DNA from: Rhodocollybia butyracea
Taxonomy: Eukaryota > Basidiomycota > Agaricomycetes > Agaricales > Omphalotaceae
Length of the DNA stretch: 64,000 nucleotides
Direction: 5' to 3'
NCBI GenBank assembly: GCA_015501585.1
Contig: JADNRY010000100.1
Coordinates: 124,001-188,000, forward strand
Positions 34,117-44,196 of the stretch are shown piece by piece (the stretch's first letter is position 1; each line of letters opens with the position of its first letter). Position numbers and translations under genes: made by a program. The notes under the pieces were generated by a model. The model saw nothing but the letters and a program-made list of their open reading frames with translations. It had not been told where the DNA came from and made no database searches.

Positions 34117-35640
34117 TGACACGCCGAATTACGCTGTACGCCGAAATTCGGCGAAATGTCATCATTTAAAAGACCCCGTGAAACACGTCACGTCACTACC
34201 TAGGGTACGTTATGTATTAGACACTTTGAAGGTCCACTTCAGGTATCTAGTATGTAGAAACCCATTTGAAGGGAGATACACTATGTTTTAAGAGGCTACA
34301 TTACTGTGCAAGGATGCATCGTTGACCCACAAACTCAAAATCAATCAAATTGATTTACCTAGATTGATTTAGGCTTGCCAGATCTAAAGTCTATTCAATT
34401 AATACTACCTACTACAAAAAGTCCTATACAGGGATATACAAGACAGGATTAAAATAGATGAAGAGAGACGAATGAGGCAAGCATAATGCGAACCCATATC
34501 CGTTTAAAGTAAGAGAATCGAAGCACTGGTTCCCTGGAACGAACCACAGAGAGAAACTAGACGATTAGTGATGAATTAGGCGCCGGGGATCAAAGTGGCC
34601 CGGCGCCGGCAGTAAAAGAAAGGCGGGGCGCGTCCTAGCGACGTGCCTATAATAAAATTTATTCGGACCGACCTATGGGACGGTCCACCTGTATACAAGT
34701 ACCCGGTAGGACCCGGGAGGAGAAGAGAAAAGGGGAGATACGGAACGACGCCGCAAACTTGAACCGCGGGACGGACGGACCGCCCGGCGCTTAAAGCGCA
34801 TCAGAGTCGAACCACTCATCGGGAATGCATCGTTCTTCCCTCCCCTCCGTTACTTATTAAATAAAAGGTGTAGAAAAGGTGTAATATGGGTAGAGGACCC
34901 ATGAGACAATGATATAGAGCCCTGGGGACAGTGTAGGAACCAGGAGAACACTTATAAGCTCACTTATGGCTTAAAAGGGCAACATGAGATTTATCATCTT
35001 GGCTCTTGGCAAGCCAAGAGAGTCTTACCAACCCATGGTACCTTAATTAAGAAAATTTCAAGGACCTAGGAGTATAAAAAGGCAAGGAAATGAAGAGAAA
35101 AGCATTCTTTCTTACCCCCACCAGGTGTAGCAGCTCCTTATCAGGCTACTACTAAAAGATTGAATTGATATAACGACTGGGATTTACAGAGAGAAATTGA
35201 CAAGCAATTGAACTTGAGTAAAGAGACAAAAGAGATTCAGTGTGAACTGAGTGCAGAGAAGTTAAGACAAAGACTTAGAAAGGACTTTGAATATTATTTT
35301 CAAACCACAGTTAGGCTGCAGTCAGAGCTCTGTCTGAGTTATAGGGACACCCTCTGGTCAGTTGTGACTTGTGTTAATTTGTGATTTTACCAAGGGACTT
35401 AGGAATAGTATTTGTTTGACAGCTCAGAGCTTGGGGATCAGCTTAAATAAGTCTGTACTTTGAAAGGGAAGGCACTTAGTGAAATAACACTCAGTGTAGC
35501 AAGGAAGCACTTGAATAGATTGAAGTTTAAAATATATATTATTTGGCTGAACTAAAAACCCGAACTGAGTAATAAGTTGTGTGTGTGTTTGGTGTGGTTG
35601 TGTAAGCCATTTCTAAGTTCACCCCAGTTTAGACCTCTCA
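34117..35640 (+). repeat. 5' LTR of the inner element
   Basis: Begins TGACACGCCGAATTACGCTG and ends GACCTCTCA. It contains a GC-rich hairpin (GGCGCCGGG/CCCGGCGCC at about 34581-34609) and a TATAAAAAGG promoter motif at 35083. Confidence 0.92.
35083..35092 (+). promoter_or_regulatory. LTR TATA box
   Basis: TATAAAAAGG in the 5' LTR, about 560 bp before its end; the same motif recurs in the other two LTRs. Transcription would start near 35110. Confidence 0.5.
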
Positions 35641-35642
35641 TC

Positions 35643-35659
35643 TGGAGCCCACCGCGAGG
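35643..35659 (+). other. Primer-binding-site candidate
   Basis: TGGAGCCCACCGCGAGG starts with the TGG expected from a tRNA CCA end, two bases past the LTR. I cannot name the tRNA. Confidence 0.45.
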
Positions 35660-35761
35660 GTATTAGCAGCCCAGATTTTATTTTTTTGGACCTATACATT
35701 TATCACTTGCTTGATATAAAAAGGCCTACCACAGCCAACCCAAAAGAGACAGAGAACAACT

Positions 35762-36754
35762 GTGTTATCTAACACTATTGGTGACCGAGTTCATACCGGC
35801 GCTTCTGCTAAGGCAAAGCAACAACTTGAAAACCAACAGTCTGCTAGCACAAGGCCCTCTCAGAGCACTTCGAGACTTGAAGGAACTTCGCCCTCAATTG
35901 CCCAAAGAGCTAGAAATTTAGCTACAAGTGCAACACAAGGAAGAATTAATTCTAACTTGAACACTCAGAGAACTAGACCTACGTCTCCAGTTTCAAACCA
36001 ACCTACAAACACAAACTTGCCATTACAAAATCAGATAGTCAGAATGAGTCCTTCTATGCCAAGACCTGGTACCAGGGATGCTCCTGCTCTAACTGTTGAA
36101 GGGACTGATGACCCTTTAAAAGTCAGAAGATATTTTGAAGAGTTAGAAAATCTGTTCAGTGACTGTTCAGTGACTGACCAGGATGAAAAGAGAAAGTGGA
36201 GTCTGAGATACCCAGATGGAAGTGTGTCTTGGGAGTGGAAGGCTTTGCCTGAAGCTTCTGACACTACTAAGACATTTGAGGAGTTCAAGAGAGCAGTTCT
36301 TGCCAGCTACCCAGGTGCCTCAGATGAAGAAAGAGGAACTATAAGAGAGTTGAATAGATTGTTCAAGAAGTACAAAAATATTGATAGCACAGACTTGGAT
36401 GAGTACTTGTCACTTATCAGAAAGTTTAGAGCAATCACGCTAGAGTTGAACCCACCGGCCTTGGCTGGTGCAGCAGTACAAATTGCGCCTCTTGTTACAA
36501 ACAGAGAACTTGTGGAGAAATTCACAGGAGCTTTGGAGGCAGGCTTCAGGACCGCAATTTTTTCTGCTTTGCACTTAAAAGGAAAAAGCAGGAAAGTTCC
36601 TGTGGGTCAGAAAGCAAGACAGGATGATTTGTATGAGATTGATGATGTGATTAGACAAGGTGAAGAGATAGTTAGGGAACAATGCCAGGGATTTATACCC
36701 CAACCTATGACAAACCCAAAGACAACTCTTCATCTGAAGCTAGAAATAGAGTAA
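35762..36754 (+). CDS. gag-like ORF, first part
   Basis: Open frame of 330 codons with no ATG at its beginning; the first ATG in frame is about 36044 (MSPSMPRPGTRDAPALTVEG). The sequence LKVRRYFEELENLF and FEEFKRAVLASYPG is typical of fungal gypsy capsid regions, with an N-terminal low-complexity Ser/Gln/Thr part. The frame ends at 36754, overlapping the next open frame by 72 bp, so gag continues after a frame change that is either a real shift or damage. Confidence 0.65.
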   Translation: MLSNTIGDRVHTGASAKAKQQLENQQSASTRPSQSTSRLEGTSPSIAQRARNLATSATQGRINSNLNTQRTRPTSPVSNQPTNTNLPLQNQIVRMSPSMPRPGTRDAPALTVEGTDDPLKVRRYFEELENLFSDCSVTDQDEKRKWSLRYPDGSVSWEWKALPEASDTTKTFEEFKRAVLASYPGASDEERGTIRELNRLFKKYKNIDSTDLDEYLSLIRKFRAITLELNPPALAGAAVQIAPLVTNRELVEKFTGALEAGFRTAIFSALHLKGKSRKVPVGQKARQDDLYEIDDVIRQGEEIVREQCQGFIPQPMTNPKTTLHLKLEIE

Positions 36755-37674
36755 AGTCAGAGAACCTGCAACAGGAAATGAAAGATTTGATGTCAGAAAA
36801 GATGGCAGTTCTTTTGGACACCATCAAAATAAGTCAGAATGAGTTAAGACAGGAGAACTCCAAGCAGATGGATGATCTCTTGAGAACATTTCAACAGAGT
36901 AATGTGGAGAGGAGTTCTGGACAAACAAGTCAGTACTCCAACCAAAGGACCTCTGGGGGATATAGTAATCGAGATAACAGACCTCCGCAAAGTGATCCCC
37001 AGACTCGCTGGGCTTGTTTTTTTTGTAATGAAGAAGGTCATATGAGAGATGAGTGTTCGCATAGGGCAGATCTATTAGAATTGGGTAGAATTATTCTGGT
37101 GAATGGCAGAGTCCGCTTACCAGGAAATTTTCCTATTCCAAGCGAGCCGGTTGGTGCTGTCTGTGAAAAGGACAGGATTGACTTTTATTATGCAAATAAA
37201 GGACAGAAGGAGAGATCTGTGAACTTAGTACAGAGTACTCCCATGCATGTACCGGGAATGATCAACACTGCTACTATGTCCACTTATCTAAGTAATCAGT
37301 TAGACTCCAGAGAAATGAAGATTGCTCAGTTAGAAAAAGAGTTGCAGAGTATGAAAAACCCTCAGCCTCAGATGTATAATGCATATGAGCAGAGTTATGC
37401 TATGCCCACTCAACAGAGTCAATTTTCACAAGTTGGATGGACTCCACCTGGAACTCAGTATGTGAACCCCATGGGAATTCCCATGAACCAGTTTTTGAAC
37501 CAGAGTCAGTTCACCCCCAATAACGGCATGAACTGGGGATCTCAAAATAATATGAGTAGTGTCAATTCTATGACACAACTTGTACAACAGAGTCCCGTTC
37601 AGCCAACTTTGAAGGAGTTAGAAGCCTTTGTTCAAACTCGGAGGCAGCAAGAACGTGAGCAGCAGGAAAAATGA
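36682..37674 (+). CDS. gag-like ORF, nucleocapsid part
   Basis: 330 codons with a long Gln/Ser/Asn-rich stretch and one CCHC zinc knuckle, CFFCNEEGHMRDEC (C-x2-C-x4-H-x4-C), near residue 110. The C-terminus is rich in Met, Gln and Asn. A TGA at its end overlaps ATGA of the following ORF (37671). Confidence 0.7.
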   Translation: MPGIYTPTYDKPKDNSSSEARNRVKSENLQQEMKDLMSEKMAVLLDTIKISQNELRQENSKQMDDLLRTFQQSNVERSSGQTSQYSNQRTSGGYSNRDNRPPQSDPQTRWACFFCNEEGHMRDECSHRADLLELGRIILVNGRVRLPGNFPIPSEPVGAVCEKDRIDFYYANKGQKERSVNLVQSTPMHVPGMINTATMSTYLSNQLDSREMKIAQLEKELQSMKNPQPQMYNAYEQSYAMPTQQSQFSQVGWTPPGTQYVNPMGIPMNQFLNQSQFTPNNGMNWGSQNNMSSVNSMTQLVQQSPVQPTLKELEAFVQTRRQQEREQQEK

Positions 37675-38873
37675 AGAGTTCAATGATTAGGACCAAAGCT
37701 GTGACCAAGTCCTCTGAGAACCATTCTCCTCCAGCAAATAAAGCTTATGTTTCTGTTCCCCCTGTACCTGTAATAAATAAAAGAAGAGATGTGTCAAAAT
37801 CAAAAGATGGTGATCTTGATTTTGAAATTAGTGAAATACCAGCAAACCCGTTTCTAAATGTGAAAGATGTGTCTGAACTCCCAGTGTTAGGGATGTCAAG
37901 TGATGAGAAAGCAAGCGAGAGATTTCACCAAGTAGAGGACAAGGAGCCTGCCTATAATTTTGTTGCACCGATAGAGAAATCTGGAAATGTGCACACCATT
38001 GTAGAAAAGATTCTTGACAGTGAAGTCACTCTCAAAACTAGTGAACTCTTGGCTGCAGCCAAACCTATTAGAGAAGAGTTGAAAGCTAGAGTTAGTCAAC
38101 AGAAGGTGCCAGTAAGGAATACGCCTGCCCTAGTCAAGTCCCAGTTTGAAGGGATCAGTCTAGATCACAGTGCCATAGATGTCCAAAACTTACCTACTGT
38201 GACTTGGGAAAAAGTGGAGAAAGCTAAATCCAACAATGGAGAGACTGTGTCTGCCTATGTGGTTGGTGATGTTGTTCTACAATACCTAGAAGCTCTAAGT
38301 CCAGAAGAGAAACCCAAACAAATAGTGGTAGCCTCTGACTCACAAAGTCTAAGGTCTATTTACCCACTCTTGAATGGAAGAAATCATGTAGAGTGTCTGT
38401 TGGACTCTGGTTCACAGATTGTATCCATATCTCAGAATCAAGCTGAGAAGTCGAGTTTAGTTTGGGACCCTGATATTGTGATTTACATGCAGAGTGCAAA
38501 TAAGAGCTTAGACAAATCTTTAGGATTGGCAAGGAATGTACCATTCCTGTTTGGAGATATGACTGTATTATTACAAGTACATGTCATCAGATCCCCAGCC
38601 TATGATGTACTCTTAGGAAGGCCCTTTGACACTCTGATGCAAACTCAAATTCAGAATTATGCTGATGGAAGACAGATAGTGACCTTGAATGATCCAATGT
38701 CTAGTAGAAGGTTAACCATACCTACCTTTGCAAGAGGAACTGCTGCGATTATGACAAAAAGGCCACCAGATGTTAACATCAAGGAGGATGTAAGAGAGGA
38801 GATAAAGATGGCAAGAGAGAACTCAGACACTAAAGAAAAGGTGGAGGGTTTTCTGTTAACCTTGAGGATTTGA
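37671..38873 (+). CDS. Retroviral-type aspartic protease ORF
   Basis: 400 codons; the catalytic motif LLDSGSQIVSIS is at about residues 242-253, with DVLLGRPF about 65 residues later, the usual flap/ILG-like partner. The N-terminal half is charged spacer. It overlaps the preceding stop by four bases (ATGA), compatible with termination-reinitiation. Confidence 0.7.
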   Translation: MKSSMIRTKAVTKSSENHSPPANKAYVSVPPVPVINKRRDVSKSKDGDLDFEISEIPANPFLNVKDVSELPVLGMSSDEKASERFHQVEDKEPAYNFVAPIEKSGNVHTIVEKILDSEVTLKTSELLAAAKPIREELKARVSQQKVPVRNTPALVKSQFEGISLDHSAIDVQNLPTVTWEKVEKAKSNNGETVSAYVVGDVVLQYLEALSPEEKPKQIVVASDSQSLRSIYPLLNGRNHVECLLDSGSQIVSISQNQAEKSSLVWDPDIVIYMQSANKSLDKSLGLARNVPFLFGDMTVLLQVHVIRSPAYDVLLGRPFDTLMQTQIQNYADGRQIVTLNDPMSSRRLTIPTFARGTAAIMTKRPPDVNIKEDVREEIKMARENSDTKEKVEGFLLTLRI

Positions 38874-39316
38874 TAGAGAAAGATCAAGGAGAGGTAGCAG
38901 TCATCTTTGAAATTGACAAGTCTATGAATATAACAATTCAGACTATTGTCTACCCAAAAGAGAAAGATTTTCTCCTGTACAACTGAGAAACGCTTACTTG
39001 GCTAAGTCCTTGCATGCAACTCAGAATGATAAAAAGGCTCAATTGACCCTGTATAATTTCTTGCATGATACCTATGAAGAAGAAAAGCCAAGTGTGGGAG
39101 TTCCATCTGACAGTCAATATGCCTACCAAACCGTGGAAGTTGAACTCGATGATAGACCTCCTCACTTGAGAAAACCTAGAGAAAATGGGGAAAAAGTGGA
39201 AAAACCAAAAACAATTGATAATTTCTTTAAGTCCATTAAGGTGCCAAAAACATTTAAAAAGACTAAGTCCCTTGGGACACTAAAAAGAATAGAAAATATT
39301 AAAAAGACAAAAACAG

Positions 39317-40585
39317 TTGATGATACCCAGAGGAATTTCTATTCCTCAGTTTTCTGATTCCCTACCCACTCTGGGTTGTAACCCAAAAGAGCCTGTTCAT
39401 TCTGTGTATAAATACAAGCCTGTTGCCAAGAAAGTTAGACCAATTGTTGGTGAACTTCCTCAACACTTCAGGATAGTGAGAAAGATAGATGGAGATCCAT
39501 TGAAGGATATGCCTGAACTTAGCAGGAATCCTCCAGATTTCACACCTACTGGGAGGTATACTCAGGAGAGGAAGGAGGTCATAGACAATGCTCATTCCGA
39601 GGATTTTCTATGGCCAGAAGAGAGAAAGTTGTTGCATCATTTTATGATGGTGCAAGAAAAAGGATTTGCATGGAATGATGAAGAGAGGGGAAAGTTCAGA
39701 GAGGATTTCTTCCCACCTGTAGAAATGCCTGTAGTCCCTCATACTCCTTGGGTCCAGAAGAATATTCCAATTCCCCCTGGTACTTATGATGAAGTATGTA
39801 AAGTTGTTAGGACTAAGATGGAGGCAGGAGTGTTTGAACCTTCAAACTCTTCTTATAGATCAAGATGGTTTGGAGTTCTCAAGAAAGATGGAAAGTCAAT
39901 AAGGATTGTACAGAGTTTAGAGCCATTGAATGCAGTTACCATACAACACTCTGGATTACCTCCTGCAACAGATGAGTTAGCAGAACAATTTGCTGGTTAC
40001 TCCTGTGGAGCAATCTTAGATATGTATGTGGGTTATGATGAGAGGACACTAGCAGAGTCATCTAGGGACTTGACAACTTTCCAGACGCCTTATGGAGCAC
40101 TTAGGTTAACCACCTTACCCACGGGTTGGACCAATTCAGTCCCTATATTCCATGATGATGTTACCTATATGTTGAGAGAGGAGATCCCCCATGTCACAAG
40201 ACCTTACATTGATGATGTTCCAATTAAGGGTCCTAAGACAAGGTATGAATTACCTAATGGAGGATATGAAACTATCCCTGAAAATCCTGGTATACGCAGA
40301 TTTGTCTGGGAGCACTTTCAGAATGTGAATAGAGTAGTTCAAAGAGTAAAGTACTGTGGAGGTACCTTCTCTGGATTTAAAGCAAGCATTTGTTGTTCAG
40401 AGTTTAAAGTTGTTGGATACAGATGTAGCTATGAGGGAAGAATTGTAGACCCAGACTTGATGGGAGTTATTGAGAGATGGGGACCTTGTAAAAATATCTC
40501 TGATGTCAGGAGCTTCTTAGGAACTACTGGGGTCTGTAGAATGTTTGTCAAGAACTATGCAAAAAATTGCAGAACCTATCAATAG
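39317..40585 (+). CDS. Reverse transcriptase ORF (partial frame)
   Basis: 422 codons covering an RT domain: IPPGTYDEVCKVVRTKMEAG, the first catalytic Asp in ILDMYVGYDE (about residue 234), TTLPTGWTNS and the YIDD box (PYIDDVPI) near residue 297, then FSGFKASICCSEFKVVGY and VRSFLGTTG leading to the connection domain. It is separated from the protease frame by about 440 bp holding another short frame (38998-39357), so at least two frame changes lie between protease and RT. Confidence 0.75.
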   Translation: MMIPRGISIPQFSDSLPTLGCNPKEPVHSVYKYKPVAKKVRPIVGELPQHFRIVRKIDGDPLKDMPELSRNPPDFTPTGRYTQERKEVIDNAHSEDFLWPEERKLLHHFMMVQEKGFAWNDEERGKFREDFFPPVEMPVVPHTPWVQKNIPIPPGTYDEVCKVVRTKMEAGVFEPSNSSYRSRWFGVLKKDGKSIRIVQSLEPLNAVTIQHSGLPPATDELAEQFAGYSCGAILDMYVGYDERTLAESSRDLTTFQTPYGALRLTTLPTGWTNSVPIFHDDVTYMLREEIPHVTRPYIDDVPIKGPKTRYELPNGGYETIPENPGIRRFVWEHFQNVNRVVQRVKYCGGTFSGFKASICCSEFKVVGYRCSYEGRIVDPDLMGVIERWGPCKNISDVRSFLGTTGVCRMFVKNYAKNCRTYQ

Positions 40586-41744
40586 ACTCAGAAAGGAGGG
40601 GGTGCCCTTTGAATGGATGTCTGAACAGCAGAAAGCTATGGATAACTTGAAGCAGGCAATTAGGGAGTCCCCTGCACTTAGGAAAATTGACTATACTAGT
40701 CCAGAACCTGTAATTCTGTCGGTTGATAGTTCCTTTAAGGGAGTGGGATTCTACATTGCACAACAGGATGATGAGACCCGAAAAAGGCATTATGCGAGAT
40801 TTGGGTCCATCACCTACAATGACAGGGAAGCCAGGTTTTCACAACCTAAGAGAGAGTTGTATGTAAATGCACTTAAATATTTGTCTGAGAGATATGGAAT
40901 CAAAGGGATTAGGATTGCTCCCTATAATTCACAAGCTAATGGGAAGATAGAGAGACCACACTGGGATGTCAGACAGGCCCTTTACAAGGCTGCCAATGGT
41001 ATCCAATCTAAGTGGGCTTTCCATGTCTCAGAAGTGATGTGGGCTGATAGAATTACTGTTAGAAAGAGATTGGGTTGTTCCCCCTTCTTTGCCATGACAG
41101 GAGCACACCCAGTCCTCCCCTTTGACATCATGCAAGCAACTTGGCTCATGCAAGTGCCAGGACATGTACTTAGTACTACTGAGTTAATTGGACTTAGAGC
41201 CAGAGCTCTGTCTCTGCATGCAGACCATGTTAAAGATATAATGAGTTCCATAGACCATGAGAAGAGAGAAAGAACACTAAGATATGAGAAGATGCATGCT
41301 CACACTATCAAAAGTTTTGACTTCAAACCAGGGAACCTTGTACTAGTGAGAAATTCACAAGTGGAGAACTCCCTTAATGCTAAAATGATGCCAAGATGGT
41401 GGGGCCCCTGCATAATTATTAGAAAGACTAAGGGAGGAGCTTATGTAGTTGCCGAAATGGATGGATCAGTTTTTCAAAACAAGATCTCACCATTTCGGGT
41501 CAGGCCTTACAACGCCCGGCATAAAATTACACTTCCCGAGAATCTATCTACACTTACGGGACTTACTCCCGAGGAACTCGAAAGAATTGTTCAAGGGCCA
41601 GAGCCCAGCGAGAAAGATGTTAGTTCCGAAGAGTCCAAAATAATCTCAGAAGAAGTTAATTTTGAGCTTGATCGGATCAGTGATTATGAATACGATAACA
41701 CGATCACCGAGCCAAGGATCAGAGGCGAACGAGAAAATGATTAA
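40545..41744 (+). pseudogene. RNase H fused in frame to integrase C-terminal part
   Basis: The frame starts with RNase H sequence (PVILSVDSSFKGVGFYIAQQ, then RFSQPKRELY) and passes directly into NALKYLSERYGIKGIRIAPY of the integrase. Comparison with the minus-strand copy at 44197-45491 shows that the zinc-binding HHCC region and the first two catalytic Asp residues are missing; only the final Glu (GKIERPHW) and the C-terminal domain remain. It is an internal deletion that kept the frame. Confidence 0.8.
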
Positions 41745-42046
41745 GTGAGGAGACCACGAGGAGATCAAAAGGAGAAGGTAAAGGGAGATCTGTCAGAATT
41801 CTGCCGGATTTCACAAGTAAAGAGAAGTGGCGAGTATGGACTTAGCAAATGAACTCAAAGTAAAATCATATATGAGCTTAGTTCACGTGCGCAAGTTCAA
41901 GTGACGGCGTACAAAAATTTTGTATTAAGTCAAAAGCGTGTACAAATAAAGTACACTAAATTATGTAGAGAATAGGCGAGCCGACTATTTAGAAGGCCCG
42001 GCGACATGAAGCAAGTTAAGAGAAAGAGAGATGATTGGTGAATAGA

Positions 42047-42300
42047 CTATAAAAGAGGAAAAAGACGGTCACGCACAGTCTTCTCGCACATATCCGTAGC
42101 CATTCCAGCAAAAGAATAAAAGTTGGAGGCATATCCGGAAGACTCAGCGAGTTTCTTGTTGTATTCCTGAAAGGCCGAGAGAATCTCAGCTTTAAGAGCC
42201 AAATACTCGGGACTAGACATAGCAGCAGGCGTAGACATCTTGGATAGACGAGTTGAGTAGCGAGCAGCGAGAAGTTGGGAGGCAGGATTCAACGGGCCAT
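42047..42300 (-). CDS. Antisense ORF in the 3' internal region of the retroelement
   Basis: An 81-codon frame opposite to the element reads RYSTRLSKMSTPAAMSSPEY and continues through EILSAFQEYNKKLAESSGY to VRDRLFPLL. The same sequence occurs at 33709-33960 (plus strand) in the outer element, with an ATG GCC GTT start there and a one-base difference here. Both copies have single-base indels. No family is recognised; it may be a captured gene or chance. Confidence 0.35.
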
Positions 42301-42503
42301 GGAAAAGTCGCTGAAAAGTCTTAAATACTCAAAGAAAATGACTTAGAGGGCGTAAAACTTACTGCGGCTCAAAGATACTGCTGAAAACAAATCCGCACGC
42401 AAAAAGAATAGGCCGACGTGGTGACCAGACCCCGGAGAAAACCCATTGTATCTTGGGGAAGGGCGTGAAAGATAAAAAGAAGAACTGGGGACAGTTCAGA
42501 TTT

Positions 42504-42517
42504 AAGTAAGGGGGAGA
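42504..42517 (+). other. Polypurine tract
   Basis: AAGTAAGGGGGAGA directly before the 3' LTR, the site for plus-strand priming; also present, on the minus strand, before LTR A. Confidence 0.75.
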
Positions 42518-44044
42518 TGACACGCCGAATTACGCTGTACGCCGAAATTCGGGCGAAATGTCATCATTTAAAAGACCCCGTGAAACACGTCACGTCACTA
42601 CCTAGGGTACGTTATGTATTAGACACTTTGAAGGTCCACTTCAGGTATCTAGTATGTAGAAACCCATTTGAAGGGAGATACACTATGTTTTAAGAGGCTA
42701 CATTACTGTGCAAGGATGCATCGTTGACCCACAAACTCAAAATCAATCAAATTGATTTACCTAGATTGATTTAGGCTTGCCAGATCTAAAGTCTATTCAA
42801 TTAATACTACCTACTACAAAAAGTCCTATACAGGGATATACAAGACAGGATTAAAATAGATGAAGAGAGACGAATGAGGGCAAGCATAATGCGAACCCAT
42901 ATCCGTTTAAAGTAAGAGAATCGAAGCACTGGTTCCCTGGAACGAACCACAGAGAGAAACTAGACGATTAGTGATGAATTAGGCGCCGGGGATCAAAGTG
43001 GCCCGGCGCCGGCAGTAAAAGAAAGGCGGGGCGCGTCCTAGCGACGTGCCTATAATAAAATTTATTCGGACCGACCTATGGGACGGTCCACCTGTATACA
43101 AGTACCCGGTAGGACCCGGGAGGAGAAGAGAAAAGGGGAGATACGGAACGACGCCGCAAACTTGAACCGCGGGACGGACGGACCGCCCGGCGCTTAAAGC
43201 GCATCAGAGTCGAACCACTCATCGGGAATGCATCGTTCTTCCCTCCCCTCCGTTACTTATTAAATAAAAGGTGTAGAAAAGGTGTAATATGGGTAGAGGA
43301 CCCATGAGACAATGATATAGAGCCCTGGGGACAGTGTAGGAACCAGGAGAACACTTATAAGCTCACTTATGGCTTAAAAGGGCAACATGAGATTTATCAT
43401 CTTGGCTCTTGGCAAGCCAAGAGAGTCTTACCAACCCATGGTACCTTAATTAAGAAAATTTCAAGGACCTAGGAGTATAAAAAGGCAAGGAAATGAAGAG
43501 AAAAGCATTCTTTCTTACCCCCACCAGGTGTAGCAGCTCCTTATCATGCTACTACTAAAAGATTGAATTGATATAAAGACTGGGATTTACAGAGAGAAAT
43601 TGACAAGCAATTGAACTTGAGTAAAGAGACAGAAAGAGATTCAGTGTGAACTGAGTGCAGAGAAGTTAAGACAAAGACTTAGAAAGGACTTTGAATATTA
43701 TTTTCAAACCACAGTTAGGCTGCAGTCAGAGCTCTGTCTGAGTTATAGGGACACCCTCTGGTCAGTTGTGACTTGTGTTAATTTGTGATTTTACCAAGGG
43801 ACTTAGGAATAGTATTTGTTTGACAGCTCAGAGCTTGGGGATCAGCTTAAATAAGTCTGTACTTTGAAAGGGAAGGCACTTAGTGAAATAACACTCAGTG
43901 TAGCAAGGAAGCACTTGAATAGATTGAAGTTTAAAATATATATTATTTGGCTGAACTAAAAACCCGAACTGAGTAATAAGTTGTGTGTGTGTTTGGTGTG
44001 GTTGTGTAAGCCATTTCTAAGTTCACCCCAGTTTAGACCTCTCA
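42518..44044 (+). repeat. 3' LTR of the inner element
   Basis: 1527 bp, same ends as the 5' LTR; followed by ACGT and then the outer element. Confidence 0.92.
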
Positions 44045-44196
44045 ACGTGAACTAAGCTCATATATGATTTTACTTTGAGTTCATTTGCTAAGTCCATACT
44101 CGCCACTTCTCTTTACTTGTGAAATCTGGCAGAATTCTGACAGATCTTCCTTTACCTTCTCCTTTTGATCTCCTCGCGGTCTCCTCACGGTCTCAC

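Larger units (their letters stand above)
34117..44044 (+). mobile_element. Inner Ty3/gypsy-type LTR retrotransposon, 9.9 kb
   Basis: Two 1.5 kb LTRs (34117-35640 and 42518-44044) enclose gag, protease, RT, RNase H and integrase remnants in the Ty3/gypsy order. The LTRs differ at about five places, mostly single-base indels. The element is flanked by ACGT at 34113-34116 and 44045-44048; removing it rejoins the outer copy without a gap, so ACGT is the target duplication. A primer-site candidate TGGAGCCCACCGCGAGG starts at 35643, two bases after the LTR, and the polypurine tract ends at 42517. Reading frames are interrupted and RNase H-integrase is deleted in frame, so the copy cannot be autonomous. 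Confidence 0.9.

Noticed and set aside
33317..34291. ORFs inside the LTRs (79 and 90 codons)
   Set aside because: They lie in the LTR 5' end and its inverted copy, and no domain is visible.
36682..36754. Programmed frameshift between the two gag parts
   Set aside because: No clear slippery heptamer with downstream structure was seen at the overlap, and other breaks in the element look like damage.
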